A stretch of DNA of 59,642 bases from Terriglobia bacterium (GTDB lineage: Bacteria > Acidobacteriota > Terriglobia > Bryobacterales > Bryobacteraceae). The position numbers were made by a program, and so were the translations under genes. The DNA is taken from positions 1-59,642 of the forward strand of contig JAIQFI010000040.1 of the NCBI GenBank assembly GCA_020073345.1, written 5' to 3'. The notes under the pieces were generated by a model. The model had not been told where the DNA came from. It ran no database searches and saw only the letters and a list, made by a program, of their open reading frames with translations. Below are positions 42,820 to 50,871 of this stretch, piece by piece; positions within the stretch are counted from its first letter, which is position 1, and each line of letters starts with the position of its first letter.

Positions 42820-44010
42820 GTGCGCGCAACCGCCTCCGATTCCCAACCCGCTTCCGACCAGAGAAAGTGCGCGATCCGCTTCATCGTCTGCCTCGGCATC
42901 GTCAGCATGTTCGCCGATATAACTTACGAAGGAGCCCGCAGCGTCATCGGTCCATTCCTGCACGACCTCGGCGCCAGCGCCGCGCAAGTCGGAATCGTCG
43001 CCGGCATCGGCGAGATGCTGGCCGCCAGTTTGCGCCTTTTCTCCGGTCGCCTGGCGGATCGGACTCGCGCCTACTGGACCATCACCATCGTCGGCTACGG
43101 CGTGAATCTGATCGCTGTCCCGGCGCTGGCCTTCGCCGGACACTGGTGGGTAGCGGCGCTTCTGGTCGCCTTGGAACGCACGGGAAAGAGCATCCGCGGC
43201 CCGGCGCGAGACGTCCTGTTGTCAGAAGCTACCGCCACGGTCGGCCACGGCTGGGGATTCGGCCTGCACGCGGCCCTCGACCAGACCGGTGCGGTGATCG
43301 GCCCCCTGCTGGTTGCCGTCACAGTCGCGAAATCGCACGCCTTTGGACCTGCGTTCCTCGGACTTGTGGTTCCAGCCGCGGCCGCGGTCGCCGCGTTGTT
43401 GGTGGCGCGAGCCTGGTTTCCGGCCCAAGGTGCGACGGCTCCCCAGCAAGTTGAACAAACTCACTTTCCCGGGATTTTTTGGATCTACGTCGCGGCCTCG
43501 GGGATCCTCGCCTGCGGATTCGCGGACTTCGCCTTACTCTCCTACCACTTTCAGAACACCGGAGTCGTGGGGCCGTCCATGATCCCTTTGCTTTACTCAG
43601 GCGCGATGGCCGTGAACGCCATCACAGCCCCGCTGTTCGGCCGGTTGTTCGATCGCTTTGGCCTGGTGATGCTCTCCATCGGGACCTTGATCTCCATGCT
43701 CTCCCTGCCGCTCGGCTTTCTGGGCGGCCCGACGGCGGTCATGGCCGGCGTGGCTTGCTGGGCTACGGGCATCGGAGCGCAGGACGCGGTTCTACGGTCG
43801 GGCATCGCTCAAGTGGTCTCCATGAACAAGCGCGGTAGCGCCTTCGGCGCGTTCAATGGAGTCTACGGCATCATGTGGTTCGTCGGAAGCGCGATCATGG
43901 GCGTTCTTTATGACCGTTCGGTCATCGCTCTAGTGACCTTCGGTCTGACGCTGCAACTGATCGCGGCCGCAGCGTTCTTCTGGCTCCGGGGTAGACTTCG
44001 AGCGGAATGA
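42820..44010 (+). CDS. Major facilitator superfamily transporter
   Basis: An inner-membrane transporter of 396 residues with about 12 membrane helices. The MFS loop 2-3 motif appears as GRLADRTR, and its repeat as GRLFDRFG in the second half; the first helix region reads FADITYEGARSVIGPFL. An N-terminal polar stretch of about 20 residues precedes helix 1. GTG 42820 follows the recN stop with no gap, so it depends on recN translation. Substrate unknown. I place no weight on a link to DNA repair beyond co-transcription. Confidence 0.92.
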   Translation: MRATASDSQPASDQRKCAIRFIVCLGIVSMFADITYEGARSVIGPFLHDLGASAAQVGIVAGIGEMLAASLRLFSGRLADRTRAYWTITIVGYGVNLIAVPALAFAGHWWVAALLVALERTGKSIRGPARDVLLSEATATVGHGWGFGLHAALDQTGAVIGPLLVAVTVAKSHAFGPAFLGLVVPAAAAVAALLVARAWFPAQGATAPQQVEQTHFPGIFWIYVAASGILACGFADFALLSYHFQNTGVVGPSMIPLLYSGAMAVNAITAPLFGRLFDRFGLVMLSIGTLISMLSLPLGFLGGPTAVMAGVACWATGIGAQDAVLRSGIAQVVSMNKRGSAFGAFNGVYGIMWFVGSAIMGVLYDRSVIALVTFGLTLQLIAAAAFFWLRGRLRAE

Positions 44011-44111
44011 GGATAGCAATAACTGCCGTTTTTACAGTTAGTTATGGCGGTCAAACCTCACGTGGCACCTTAGGTCTGTACAGAGCGTCCCAGCGGTGGT
44101 AGGATTGTGTT

Positions 44112-44278
44112 GTCCAGTTGTGGAATCTTTGTTTGAAGGTTCCATCGCGTCTCTTTCTCGAGGGAAGAGTCACCGACTGCCCGGTGGACTTCCCGAAAGC
44201 TTGGCGCGCTACGCGACCTAGAGTCAGTGGTGAGCCGGCCGGTGAGTATCCTCCTCCGAGTACTCACCGGCTCTTTTC
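44112..44278 (+). ncRNA. Candidate structured RNA with intrinsic terminator
   Basis: The 300-base gap between the MFS and FAD genes folds strongly. Hairpin 1: GGAATCTT (44122-44129) with AAGGTTCC (44136-44143), 8 pairs, one of them G-U, 6-base loop. Hairpin 2: GGGAAG and CACCG (44162-44175) with CGGTG and CTTCCC (44182-44194), two stems around a small internal loop. A 4-bp CGCG hairpin lies at 44205-44215. Hairpin 3 is the terminator. A promoter-like pair, TGTACA (44077-44082) and TAGGAT (44100-44105), 17 bases apart, would start the RNA near 44112. It matches no RNA family I can name; 4.5S, tmRNA and RNase P are excluded by missing core sequences. Confidence 0.5.
44238..44278 (+). terminator. 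Rho-independent terminator
   Basis: GCCGGTGAGTA (44238-44248) and TACTCACCGGC (44261-44271) form a perfect 11-bp stem with a 12-base loop, followed by TCTTTTC. It lies 228 bases after the MFS stop, too far to be only that gene's terminator, which supports a separate short transcript. Confidence 0.85.
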
Positions 44279-44311
44279 ATTTGGGGAGCCCCTCAGCGTG
44301 TAACAAAGTCC

Positions 44312-45295
44312 TCAGCGCGGCCGCGTTAAGGCAAACAGCAGACGTCCGGGCGCCAGGGGAGCAAGTTTTTCCGCCCATCCGCCTTCCAGCGCTCGCCGCA
44401 ACACCCCGGCAACCTGAAACGGCTGCCGCAGACTCGCCCGGCACTCCCGTAGGTAATCCGCCACGGGCTGCCCGATGACTGCCGCTCTTCCTGCCATTGC
44501 CCCCGATCGGACCGCCGCCAACAGCCCCGAGCCGGTAAAGGGATCGACAAACGACAAGGCGTCGCCAGCGGGATACTCGGGCCCGGCGTTTACGAACGAC
44601 TGTCCATACTGCAGCGGGCCTGTGGAAAACCACTGCGTAGCTCGCCGCAAAGGCTTGAGCCGGTCGGACAACGCGGGGCAATGCATCACGATGTCGTCGT
44701 ATTCGAAGCCAAAACGTGAAAGGAAACTTTCCGGCGCGAGTCCGCAGACGTTGGTCCTGCCCGCTTCAATGGCGGTGACGCCCACATAGCACCGCTCGAA
44801 AAAGAACAGCTCCACGGCATCGTCCGTGGGACCCTCAAAGTGAGCCTTGAAGCCGAACAACCGCTGGCCGCGCTGCGTCGGGATCGCATGCCGCCCGGTG
44901 GCGACAATCAGCGGCTGCTCTTCCCCTGCTTCGGTCACCAGATCCGCACCCGCCGCACGCGCCTGGTCGAGCAGCATCCGGTCGAAGGCATAGCGGCTCA
45001 ACCCGAACGCCGGCTCGGGCAGGCGCGAGGATTTCGTGCGCGCTCCGAAATGCAGAACGGTCCTGCGGACGCGCGCGGGGCCCGCCGCCAGGAACGCGTC
45101 CCATCCGCCCAATTGCTCCAGCTCCGGCTCGATCTCCGGCGAGAAAAACTCGCCACAGACCTTGTGGCGCGGCAGCCGGGATTTCTCGATGATCCGAACC
45201 CGAGCGCCCTGGCGCAACGCCGCCAGCGCCGCCGCCGAACCCGCGGGACCGCCGCCCAGGATGTGAATGCGCTCTGTCACCTTACTGCAATGCAC
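44312..45295 (-). CDS. FAD-dependent oxidoreductase, geranylgeranyl reductase-like
   Basis: A protein of 327 residues with an N-terminal FAD motif (HILGGGPAGSAAALAALRQG), LPRHKVCGEFFSPE typical of geranylgeranyl reductase and related flavoproteins, and the second FAD-contact block DPFTGSGLLAAVRSGAMAG. It probably reduces isoprenoid or other unsaturated lipid-like substrates, or hydroxylates an aromatic; the family is broad. ATG 45295 is used; GTG 45280 is an alternative. Its upstream region is shared with sthA on the other strand. Confidence 0.88.
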   Translation of the reverse strand: MHCSKVTERIHILGGGPAGSAAALAALRQGARVRIIEKSRLPRHKVCGEFFSPEIEPELEQLGGWDAFLAAGPARVRRTVLHFGARTKSSRLPEPAFGLSRYAFDRMLLDQARAAGADLVTEAGEEQPLIVATGRHAIPTQRGQRLFGFKAHFEGPTDDAVELFFFERCYVGVTAIEAGRTNVCGLAPESFLSRFGFEYDDIVMHCPALSDRLKPLRRATQWFSTGPLQYGQSFVNAGPEYPAGDALSFVDPFTGSGLLAAVRSGAMAGRAAVIGQPVADYLRECRASLRQPFQVAGVLRRALEGGWAEKLAPLAPGRLLFALTRPR

Positions 45296-45312
45296 GAAAA
45301 CGACCGATCACC

Positions 45313-45320
45313 ACTATACT
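45313..45320. promoter_or_regulatory. Overlapping -10 boxes serving both strands
   Basis: ACTATACT at 45313-45320 contains TATACT on the plus strand (45315-45320) and TATAGT on the minus strand (45313-45318). It lies between the divergent FAD reductase and sthA genes, giving leaders of about 11 and 17 bases. -35 elements are weak on both sides. Confidence 0.5.
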
Positions 45321-45343
45321 GACTCTTTAAGTCCTTTTTTCCA

Positions 45344-46732
45344 ATGCAAAACTTCGACATGATTGTGATCGGCTCGGGACCGGCCGGCCAGCGGGCTGCC
45401 ATCCAGGGCGCCAAGTCCGGTAAGCAGGTAGCGGTCGTGGAGCAGCGCGAGTGCGTCGGTGGCGCCTGCATCAACACCGGCACCATCCCGTCCAAAACCC
45501 TGCGCGAGGCGGTGATGCATCTTTCCGGTTATGCCTACCAGGGAATCTACGGCGTCAACTACCGCGTCAAAGAGAAGATCACCATGGCGGATCTGGCCTT
45601 CCGGGTCCAACACGTCATCCGGACCGAAATCGACGTTACCGTCTCACAGCTCACGCGCAACGGCGTGCAAGTTCTGGCAGGTAGCGCCTCGTTTGTCGAC
45701 CCGCACACCATCCGCGTCAGCAGCTTGACGGGCTCAGCGGACTTCCACGCCGAAAACGTCATCATCGCTACCGGCACCAAGCCGGCGGTGTCGCCCAAGG
45801 TTCCCTACAACAATCGCAACATCATCAACAGCGATCAGATCCTGAACATGAAGGAAGTCCCCAAGACCTTCATCGTGGTGGGCGGCGGAGTGATCGGCGT
45901 AGAGTACACCTGCATGTTCGCCACGCTGGGCGTGCGGATGATCCTGGTGGAAAAACGTCCCCGGCTGCTGGAATTCGCCGATGGGGAAATGGTGGAGGCT
46001 CTGTCTTACCACCTGCGCGACAATCGCGTGACCATGCGGCTAAACGAAGAGGTCTCGAGCGTGGAAGAAACGCCCGACGGCGGCGTGGTGGCCACCCTCG
46101 AAAGCAACAAAAAGATCAGCGGCTCGGCGCTGCTGTATGCGGTGGGCCGGCAGGGGAACGTCGACGACCTCAACCTCGCAGCCGCGGGCCTGGAAGCCGA
46201 CGATCGCGGGCGCATCAAAGTGGACACCGATTTCCGTACCAAGGTCCCGCACATTTTCGCCGCCGGCGACGTCATTGGTTTTCCGAGCCTGGCATCGGTC
46301 TCGATGGAGCAGGGCCGGGTCGCCGCCGCGCGCGCCTACAGTTTGCCGGTGCAATCGAATCCTGCGGGATATCCGTACGGGATCTACACCATCCCCGAAA
46401 TCTCCTTCATCGGAAAGACCGAGGAGCAACTCACCGACGAAGACGTTCCTTATGAAGTTGGCGTGGCGTATTATCGCGAGATCGCCCGCGGCCAGATCCG
46501 CGGCGACACCACCGGACGGCTCAAGCTGATCTTCCACCGCGAAACCCGCGAGATCCTGGGGGTCCACATCATCGGCGACGGCGCCACCGAATTGCTTCAC
46601 ATCGGCCAGGCCGTAATGATCCTCAAAGGAAAAGTGGAATACTTCGTGGACACGGTCTTCAACTACCCGACCTTGGCCGAGTGCTACAAGGCCGCGGCAT
46701 TCAACGGACTGAACAAGCTCGCGAAGGGTTAG
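45344..46732 (+). CDS. sthA: Soluble pyridine nucleotide transhydrogenase
   Basis: A flavoprotein of 462 residues that transfers hydride between NADPH and NAD+. FAD motif GSGPAG (10-15), NAD motif GGGVIGVEYTCMF near 179-191 and the FAD block HIFAAGDVIGFPSLASVSMEQGR. In the active-site segment VGGACINTGTIPSKTLREA, Cys42 remains but the second Cys of the dihydrolipoamide-dehydrogenase disulfide is Thr47; loss of the redox disulfide together with GTIPSKTLREAV is what marks SthA. No clear ribosome-binding site. Confidence 0.95.
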   Translation: MQNFDMIVIGSGPAGQRAAIQGAKSGKQVAVVEQRECVGGACINTGTIPSKTLREAVMHLSGYAYQGIYGVNYRVKEKITMADLAFRVQHVIRTEIDVTVSQLTRNGVQVLAGSASFVDPHTIRVSSLTGSADFHAENVIIATGTKPAVSPKVPYNNRNIINSDQILNMKEVPKTFIVVGGGVIGVEYTCMFATLGVRMILVEKRPRLLEFADGEMVEALSYHLRDNRVTMRLNEEVSSVEETPDGGVVATLESNKKISGSALLYAVGRQGNVDDLNLAAAGLEADDRGRIKVDTDFRTKVPHIFAAGDVIGFPSLASVSMEQGRVAAARAYSLPVQSNPAGYPYGIYTIPEISFIGKTEEQLTDEDVPYEVGVAYYREIARGQIRGDTTGRLKLIFHRETREILGVHIIGDGATELLHIGQAVMILKGKVEYFVDTVFNYPTLAECYKAAAFNGLNKLAKG

Positions 46733-46734
46733 GA

Positions 46735-47643
46735 TCACTCCTCGGCCAATGTCTTGATATGCATTAGCACACGCATGTGGATGCGATGAATAATTGCATC
46801 TGACCACCATCGCCAATACTCCGCCGGCATGAGACCGTGCTGATACCAGGAGGTCCCTTCCACCAACGTATGGTTGTTTGCCAACCGTGTCAGTTGGAAC
46901 TGACCTTCCCTGGAGATGAAGTATCCGTGCAAATGCTTGGTCACGATCTCGCCATATGGGCTCCACTCGCGCATGGGCGCCGCACTCTCCGTCACCTGGA
47001 ATCGCAGCAAACGCGGCTCGTCCCAAACTTCAACCCGTTCTACAAACGATCCGGTGGAGAAATCACAATACCGTGCCGCCCCGGGGCCCGATCCTTCGAT
47101 ACGTGTTTGGGTCGGATAGCCTAGCCCGGCTCGAAAATACCATTCCTGCGGTTCGGACAGCGGAGGGAATGCTACGACGTATCTCCAAACTCGTTCTGGA
47201 GGTGCCGCGATTTCGATTGAGGTCCGCACCTGGAACACGGGCGGCGGAGCCTTGACGTCCCATGTTAGACTCGCGGCCGGCAGAAATATCAACATCGCGA
47301 TGCTACCGCTTGACTGTTTGACGGAGCGTCCCCGGTAGGCTAGCCATCCTCCCAAAGCACCCAACGGAAGCGCTATTGGCGCGGTCATGAAGATGCAGAT
47401 CGCCCCCTCAGCTCCTATCAGGAAGAACAGAAGTAGAGCCACGAGCGCGGAGAGCGCCCCTCGGAGAGCGGCTTGCCCCCCACTCTGGGGACGGAAAATC
47501 CAGACCGCATATCCGCCCAAGAATACGGGAAGCAACACGAAGACAGTCATGCCGTACAGGCCGCTCCTCACGAGCAGAACGCCGGCCACGGCCAGAATGC
47601 CGAACATAACCAGCGCGATATCGCCCCGACTCATCTTCATCAC
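46735..47643 (-). CDS. Membrane protein with C-terminal SRPBCC domain
   Basis: A protein of 302 residues with four to five membrane helices in the first 125 residues (IALVMFGILAVAGVLLVRSG, MTVFVLLPVFLGGYAVWIF, GALSALVALLLFFLIG, AICIFMTAPIALPLGALGG and a weaker IAMLIFLPAASL). A soluble SRPBCC/polyketide-cyclase-like domain follows (about 138-300: RTSIEIAAPPERVWRYVVAF, FVERVEVWDEPRLLRFQVTE, TRLANNHTLVEGTSWYQHGL). The start is GTG 47643 or ATG 47640. Begins 7 bases after the TetR stop, so TetR may control it. Converges with sthA at 2 bases. Function unknown; hydrophobic ligand binding is inferred. Confidence 0.8.
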   Translation of the reverse strand: MMKMSRGDIALVMFGILAVAGVLLVRSGLYGMTVFVLLPVFLGGYAVWIFRPQSGGQAALRGALSALVALLLFFLIGAEGAICIFMTAPIALPLGALGGWLAYRGRSVKQSSGSIAMLIFLPAASLTWDVKAPPPVFQVRTSIEIAAPPERVWRYVVAFPPLSEPQEWYFRAGLGYPTQTRIEGSGPGAARYCDFSTGSFVERVEVWDEPRLLRFQVTESAAPMREWSPYGEIVTKHLHGYFISREGQFQLTRLANNHTLVEGTSWYQHGLMPAEYWRWWSDAIIHRIHMRVLMHIKTLAEE

Positions 47644-47649
47644 TTAGGC

Positions 47650-48318
47650 TCACTTCACGACTTCGATCAGTTGCAGAGCACTCTTTCGCACCGGACGCAT
47701 GAGCGGCAACGCCGACACCTTGATCAACGTAGCGACGCTCTTAGTCGCGAGTTCCAGCAGGCGCATTGTTCTGGATTCGTTAGGAGATTCGTCAATAACC
47801 CAAAAAAAGATTACTCCCATTTGAAAGAACCAGAGCACACCCGGAAGATGGGGCTCAAGATCACGCGGAATCCGCGTCCCACAATCCACCAGAATCTTGC
47901 GAAACCAGGCAATGTCGACCTCGCGGATCTCCTTGGTCTCGCGGCTAAACGGCGAAAGAGGATGCTTGGGGTCCGCACCGTTTCGCAGCAGCGCGCGCAG
48001 CACGCCGCGGTTTGGCGCGAAGTGGGCCAGCTTGACCCGAATCAGTTCGCGCAAACGGGTTTCCAGGGTGCTCGCGTGTTCCAGAGCCGCTTCGATCTTA
48101 GGCTGCATCTCCGCGCAAGCGCGCTGGTAGAAGTCCAGGACAATGGCGTCCTTGGATGGATAGTAGTAGTAGGCCGCGCCAGTCGCCACCCCGGCCTTCT
48201 CCGCGATATCCCGCATCGTCGCGATATCGAAGCCCTCTTGCCGGAAGAGGGTCAGCGCGGAATCGAGAATCTTAAGTCCGGTCTCTTCGGCTTTGGCGGT
48301 TGCTTTTGTCGGCGGCAT
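47650..48318 (-). CDS. TetR-family transcriptional regulator
   Basis: A protein of 222 residues: N-terminal helix-turn-helix (about 8-58: ILDSALTLFRQEGFDIATMRDIAEKAGVATGAAYYYYPSKDAIV) and a ligand-binding C-terminal domain of unknown specificity. ATG 48318 (MPPTKATAKA) is preferred over the upstream start 48369 because the longer reading would run through the operator dyads. Two matching operators lie directly upstream, implying autoregulation, and the downstream membrane/SRPBCC gene is the most likely target. Confidence 0.92.
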   Translation of the reverse strand: MPPTKATAKAEETGLKILDSALTLFRQEGFDIATMRDIAEKAGVATGAAYYYYPSKDAIVLDFYQRACAEMQPKIEAALEHASTLETRLRELIRVKLAHFAPNRGVLRALLRNGADPKHPLSPFSRETKEIREVDIAWFRKILVDCGTRIPRDLEPHLPGVLWFFQMGVIFFWVIDESPNESRTMRLLELATKSVATLIKVSALPLMRPVRKSALQLIEVVK

Positions 48319-48322
48319 GTTT

Positions 48323-48336
48323 TTGAACGTGTTCAA
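48323..48336. promoter_or_regulatory. TetR operator dyad 1
   Basis: TTGAAC-GT-GTTCAA: perfect 6-bp arms around 2 bases, 4 bases upstream of the TetR ATG, where a bound dimer would block transcription or translation start. Confidence 0.7.
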
Positions 48337-48377
48337 TAGCAGTATGAACCTGACGGGATAGGCTGTCAAGAACTATT

Positions 48378-48391
48378 TTGAACACGTTCAG
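48378..48391. promoter_or_regulatory. TetR operator dyad 2
   Basis: TTGAAC-AC-GTTCAG matches dyad 1 in 11 of 14 bases, and in all but the last arm base apart from the spacer. Centres of the two dyads are 55 bases apart, just over five helical turns. Confidence 0.7.
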
Positions 48392-48419
48392 AATTACGGA
48401 GCTGCCGCCGCTTGGTGCT

Positions 48420-49211
48420 TTACAGCGCCAGTTTCCCGTCGTACACCATGTCCTCGATGTAGAAGGGCTCGGAGAATTTCAAGCGGCCAATCTGAGCCTC
48501 GAATTCGACGCGCCGGTCGGACTTCGATATCTCAGTCGACCTCGCGAAGAAATAGACGATGACAGGCCCGTCGTCGCGCTGCAGGATCTGGACACTCGAA
48601 GGCTTGAAGTCTTTCTTGCCGTCGCGCTTGAGAGCCGCCTGCTTTTTAAGCTCCCCCTCCAGGGCACGAGTCTCGGCCTTCAACATGTTGCCGGGAACCC
48701 CGATGACGGCGATGGCGTAGTGGTTCTCATCCACCGTCGGCGCATCTACGTCGCGCTCCTTCAGTTCGGCTTCGCGCACGGGCAGCGCACTCTCCCAGCG
48801 AAGCGTCAACGTGGGTGGCCCACCGGACTCCGTTCTTCCGCCGCTATCCGGATAGTTTCCCCGTGGGTTGCCTCCCCCCGGATAACCTCCGCCGGGGTTA
48901 CCTCCGGGATATCCGCCGCCGCGGCGTCCCATCCCGCCTATTCCGGGCAGCCCAACTCCAATGCCACCGATGTTGACGCCGCCTCCCCGGCCTCCCCCGC
49001 CGCTTCGGCGCTGCCCTTCACTGGCGGATCTATCCATGGTCGGCGTGGTGGTCTTGGCCCAAGGCGAGTCAGTCATCACCTGATGCGCGTCATCCGCTGT
49101 CCATGCCGGGACCGGCTTGTTCCAGGGTCTGTCCGCCGAAGCTTGATCCTCCGCCATGAGCGAAAACACGCCGGCAGTCACGATCACCAAGACGATCCGA
49201 GTATGAAACAT
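48420..49211 (-). CDS. Secreted glycine-rich protein, acidobacterial family
   Basis: A protein of 263 residues with a signal peptide (MFHTRIVLVIVTAGVFSLMA). The first conserved block, WNKPVPAWTADDAHQVMTDSPWAKTT, recurs in many acidobacterial exported proteins. A glycine-rich middle (about 70-125, GRGGGVNIGGIGVGLPGIGG and YPGGN repeats) separates it from a globular C-terminal domain (LTLRWESALPVREAELKE, YAIAVIGVPGNMLKAETRA, VYFFARSTEISKSDRRVEFEAQIGRLKFSEPF). AAAGG precedes ATG 49211. Function unknown. Confidence 0.8.
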   Translation of the reverse strand: MFHTRIVLVIVTAGVFSLMAEDQASADRPWNKPVPAWTADDAHQVMTDSPWAKTTTPTMDRSASEGQRRSGGGGRGGGVNIGGIGVGLPGIGGMGRRGGGYPGGNPGGGYPGGGNPRGNYPDSGGRTESGGPPTLTLRWESALPVREAELKERDVDAPTVDENHYAIAVIGVPGNMLKAETRALEGELKKQAALKRDGKKDFKPSSVQILQRDDGPVIVYFFARSTEISKSDRRVEFEAQIGRLKFSEPFYIEDMVYDGKLAL

Positions 49212-49268
49212 AGCGCGTACCTTTGCCCTCTAGACGTACACGCCATCAACAGGGTTCCTTAAGGAAAA

Positions 49269-50117
49269 TCAATGCGTCATCGAATATACGACGTAGTTCG
49301 ACACAATCCGGAACGCCAGGGCCGCGAACTTCTCGTCGTACGCGGGGTCATCCGCGTATTCCCAGGCGTCGCCGAGGTCCATGTTGTGGCAAATCGCCAC
49401 CATGAGCCGCCCTTTGTCGTCGTAGATGCCGCGCCAAGTCGCATTGTAGCCGTCTTGCTCGTAGGTGACGCCGCTCCTGAGATACTGCGCCCCGGGAACC
49501 TGATACCGGCCGTCCAAATCATAGATCGTGTGGAAAATCGCGTCCTTGTCCGGAATGTCTACCACCGGCCGATCAGGAAACACGCGCTGCATCGTCTCCA
49601 TGAAAACTGCCCATTCCTGAGTGCCGTGAAAATCGTCGCACATGAAGAATCCGCCGCGATTCAGGAAATCGCGCATCTGCACCACCTGGCTGTCGGTGAG
49701 CTGCCAGTGCCCGACTTCTACCGCATATAGCCACGGATAGTTGAAGACGTCGTCACCGTCGTCCAGGTTCACCGGCTGCTCCACCGAGCGAACATGAATG
49801 CGCGTCAGCCGCCGCAGTGCGACTGCCACGTGGCGATCCGCCGCCGTGTAATCGGTGGTCCAACTGGATCGGCCATTCCTCCAATCCCCTCCTCTAAACC
49901 TTCCGAAACCTCTGCCGCCGATCGCGCCCCCGTAAGGTGGATACATCAGCCGCGCGAAAGCCCATTCCGTTTTCTCCTGGTAATCCGGAGGAATCGCGAT
50001 ATTGTCCTGCCCCGGATATTCGCGCCACGGCATCTGCCACGCCACGGCCGCGCGGAACATGCCGAACATGCCCAGCGTCGCGCCGATGGTCAGCAGGACT
50101 TTTCTGAATCCGCCCAC
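49269..50117 (-). CDS. DUF4159 domain protein
   Basis: A protein of about 282 residues with an N-terminal signal or anchor (VGGFRKVLLTIGATLGMFGMFRAAVAW). DUF4159 follows: EWAFARLMYPP, WTTDYTAADRHVAVALRRLTRIHV, FNYPWLYAVEVGHWQLTDSQV, LRDFLNRGGFFMCDDFHG-like and GRLMVAICHNMDLGDAWEYADDP. Family members are exported and often sit near MoxR/BatA-type genes; activity is unknown. The GTG at 50117 is chosen because a TATAAT ends 6 bases before it and the frame upstream of this is not signal-like. Divergent from the next gene. Confidence 0.85.
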   Translation of the reverse strand: MGGFRKVLLTIGATLGMFGMFRAAVAWQMPWREYPGQDNIAIPPDYQEKTEWAFARLMYPPYGGAIGGRGFGRFRGGDWRNGRSSWTTDYTAADRHVAVALRRLTRIHVRSVEQPVNLDDGDDVFNYPWLYAVEVGHWQLTDSQVVQMRDFLNRGGFFMCDDFHGTQEWAVFMETMQRVFPDRPVVDIPDKDAIFHTIYDLDGRYQVPGAQYLRSGVTYEQDGYNATWRGIYDDKGRLMVAICHNMDLGDAWEYADDPAYDEKFAALAFRIVSNYVVYSMTH

Positions 50118-50122
50118 GGGCC

Positions 50123-50129
50123 TATTATA
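50123..50129. promoter_or_regulatory. Symmetric -10 element between divergent genes
   Basis: CCTATTATAGG (50121-50131) is a near-palindrome that gives TATTAT on the plus strand (50123-50128) and TATAAT on the minus strand (50124-50129). It could serve both the DUF4159 gene and the gene at 50158 in a 40-base gap. Confidence 0.5.
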
Positions 50130-50157
50130 GGGAATAGATCGCTCACGGAGGTGCCTG

Positions 50158-50844
50158 ATGAGATCTTGTGTGCTGGGGTTTCTGCTGAGTGCGGTTTTGT
50201 CGATCGCGCAAACCGCCAAGCCCGACATCCCCCGTCTGCACGACGAAAAACCTGATCTGAATGGCGTTTGGGACATCCCCTACACAAACGACATGGGACG
50301 CGGCGTTCCCGGTGGCCTTCCCTTCACGCCTCTGGGAGCCGACGATTTCAAGAACTACGATCCCACCAAGTTCGATTACACCGGGCACTGCCTCCCGGCG
50401 GGTTTAACTCGTTTGGTGAACACTCCCATGCCCATGGAGATCGTGCAAACACCGAAACGGACCGTTTTCCTGTTCGAAGGCTTCAGCAGCTACATCGTGG
50501 TTCCCACCGATGGCCGAAAGCACACCAAAGATCCCGACCCGACCTGGTACGGAGAGTCGATCGGCTGGTATGAGGGCGATACGCTGGTGGTCGACAGCAT
50601 CGGCTTCAACGAGAAGACGCGCCTGGATACGATTGGTCACGGGCACAGCGACCAGCTCCACGTGATTCAGCGCTACACCCGCACCGATGCCAAGACGCTG
50701 GCCTTCGAGATCACGGTGGAAGATCCGAAGATGTACTCGAAACCGTTCACCAACAAACGGACCTTCCGGCTGAACTCAGGCGAGCTGATGGAGTACTCCT
50801 GCATGGAGAACAACAAGGACCTGTTGGACGGGCACATCAAGTAG
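50158..50844 (+). CDS. Secreted hypothetical protein, acidobacterial family
   Basis: A protein of 228 residues with a signal peptide (MRSCVLGFLLSAVLSIAQT) and a CGGAGGT ribosome-binding site 5 nt before the ATG. The mature sequence (DLNGVWDIPYTNDMGRG, HCLPAGLTRLVNTPMPMEIVQTP, IVVPTDGRKHTKDPDPTWYGESIGWYEGDTLVVDSIGFNEKTRLD) is a family present in large numbers in Acidobacteria, with the recurring WYGESIGxWEGDTLVV block. Role unknown; it may be a beta-sheet binding protein. Converges with the TonB receptor gene. Confidence 0.85.
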   Translation: MRSCVLGFLLSAVLSIAQTAKPDIPRLHDEKPDLNGVWDIPYTNDMGRGVPGGLPFTPLGADDFKNYDPTKFDYTGHCLPAGLTRLVNTPMPMEIVQTPKRTVFLFEGFSSYIVVPTDGRKHTKDPDPTWYGESIGWYEGDTLVVDSIGFNEKTRLDTIGHGHSDQLHVIQRYTRTDAKTLAFEITVEDPKMYSKPFTNKRTFRLNSGELMEYSCMENNKDLLDGHIK

Positions 50845-50871
50845 TCCAGTGCCACAAATCCGGTCACTCCT

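Noticed and set aside
44112-44278. Candidate RNA as 4.5S, tmRNA or RNase P RNA
   Set aside because: The conserved core sequences of these RNAs are absent and the size does not fit tmRNA or RNase P. A 6S-like closing stem between the two ends could not be drawn.
46040-47026. 328-codon minus-strand frame across sthA and the SRPBCC gene
   Set aside because: Overlaps sthA, whose motifs are certain; amino acid content is atypical.
47473-48339. 288-codon plus-strand frame across the SRPBCC and TetR genes
   Set aside because: Antisense to a clear TetR protein; no recognisable product.
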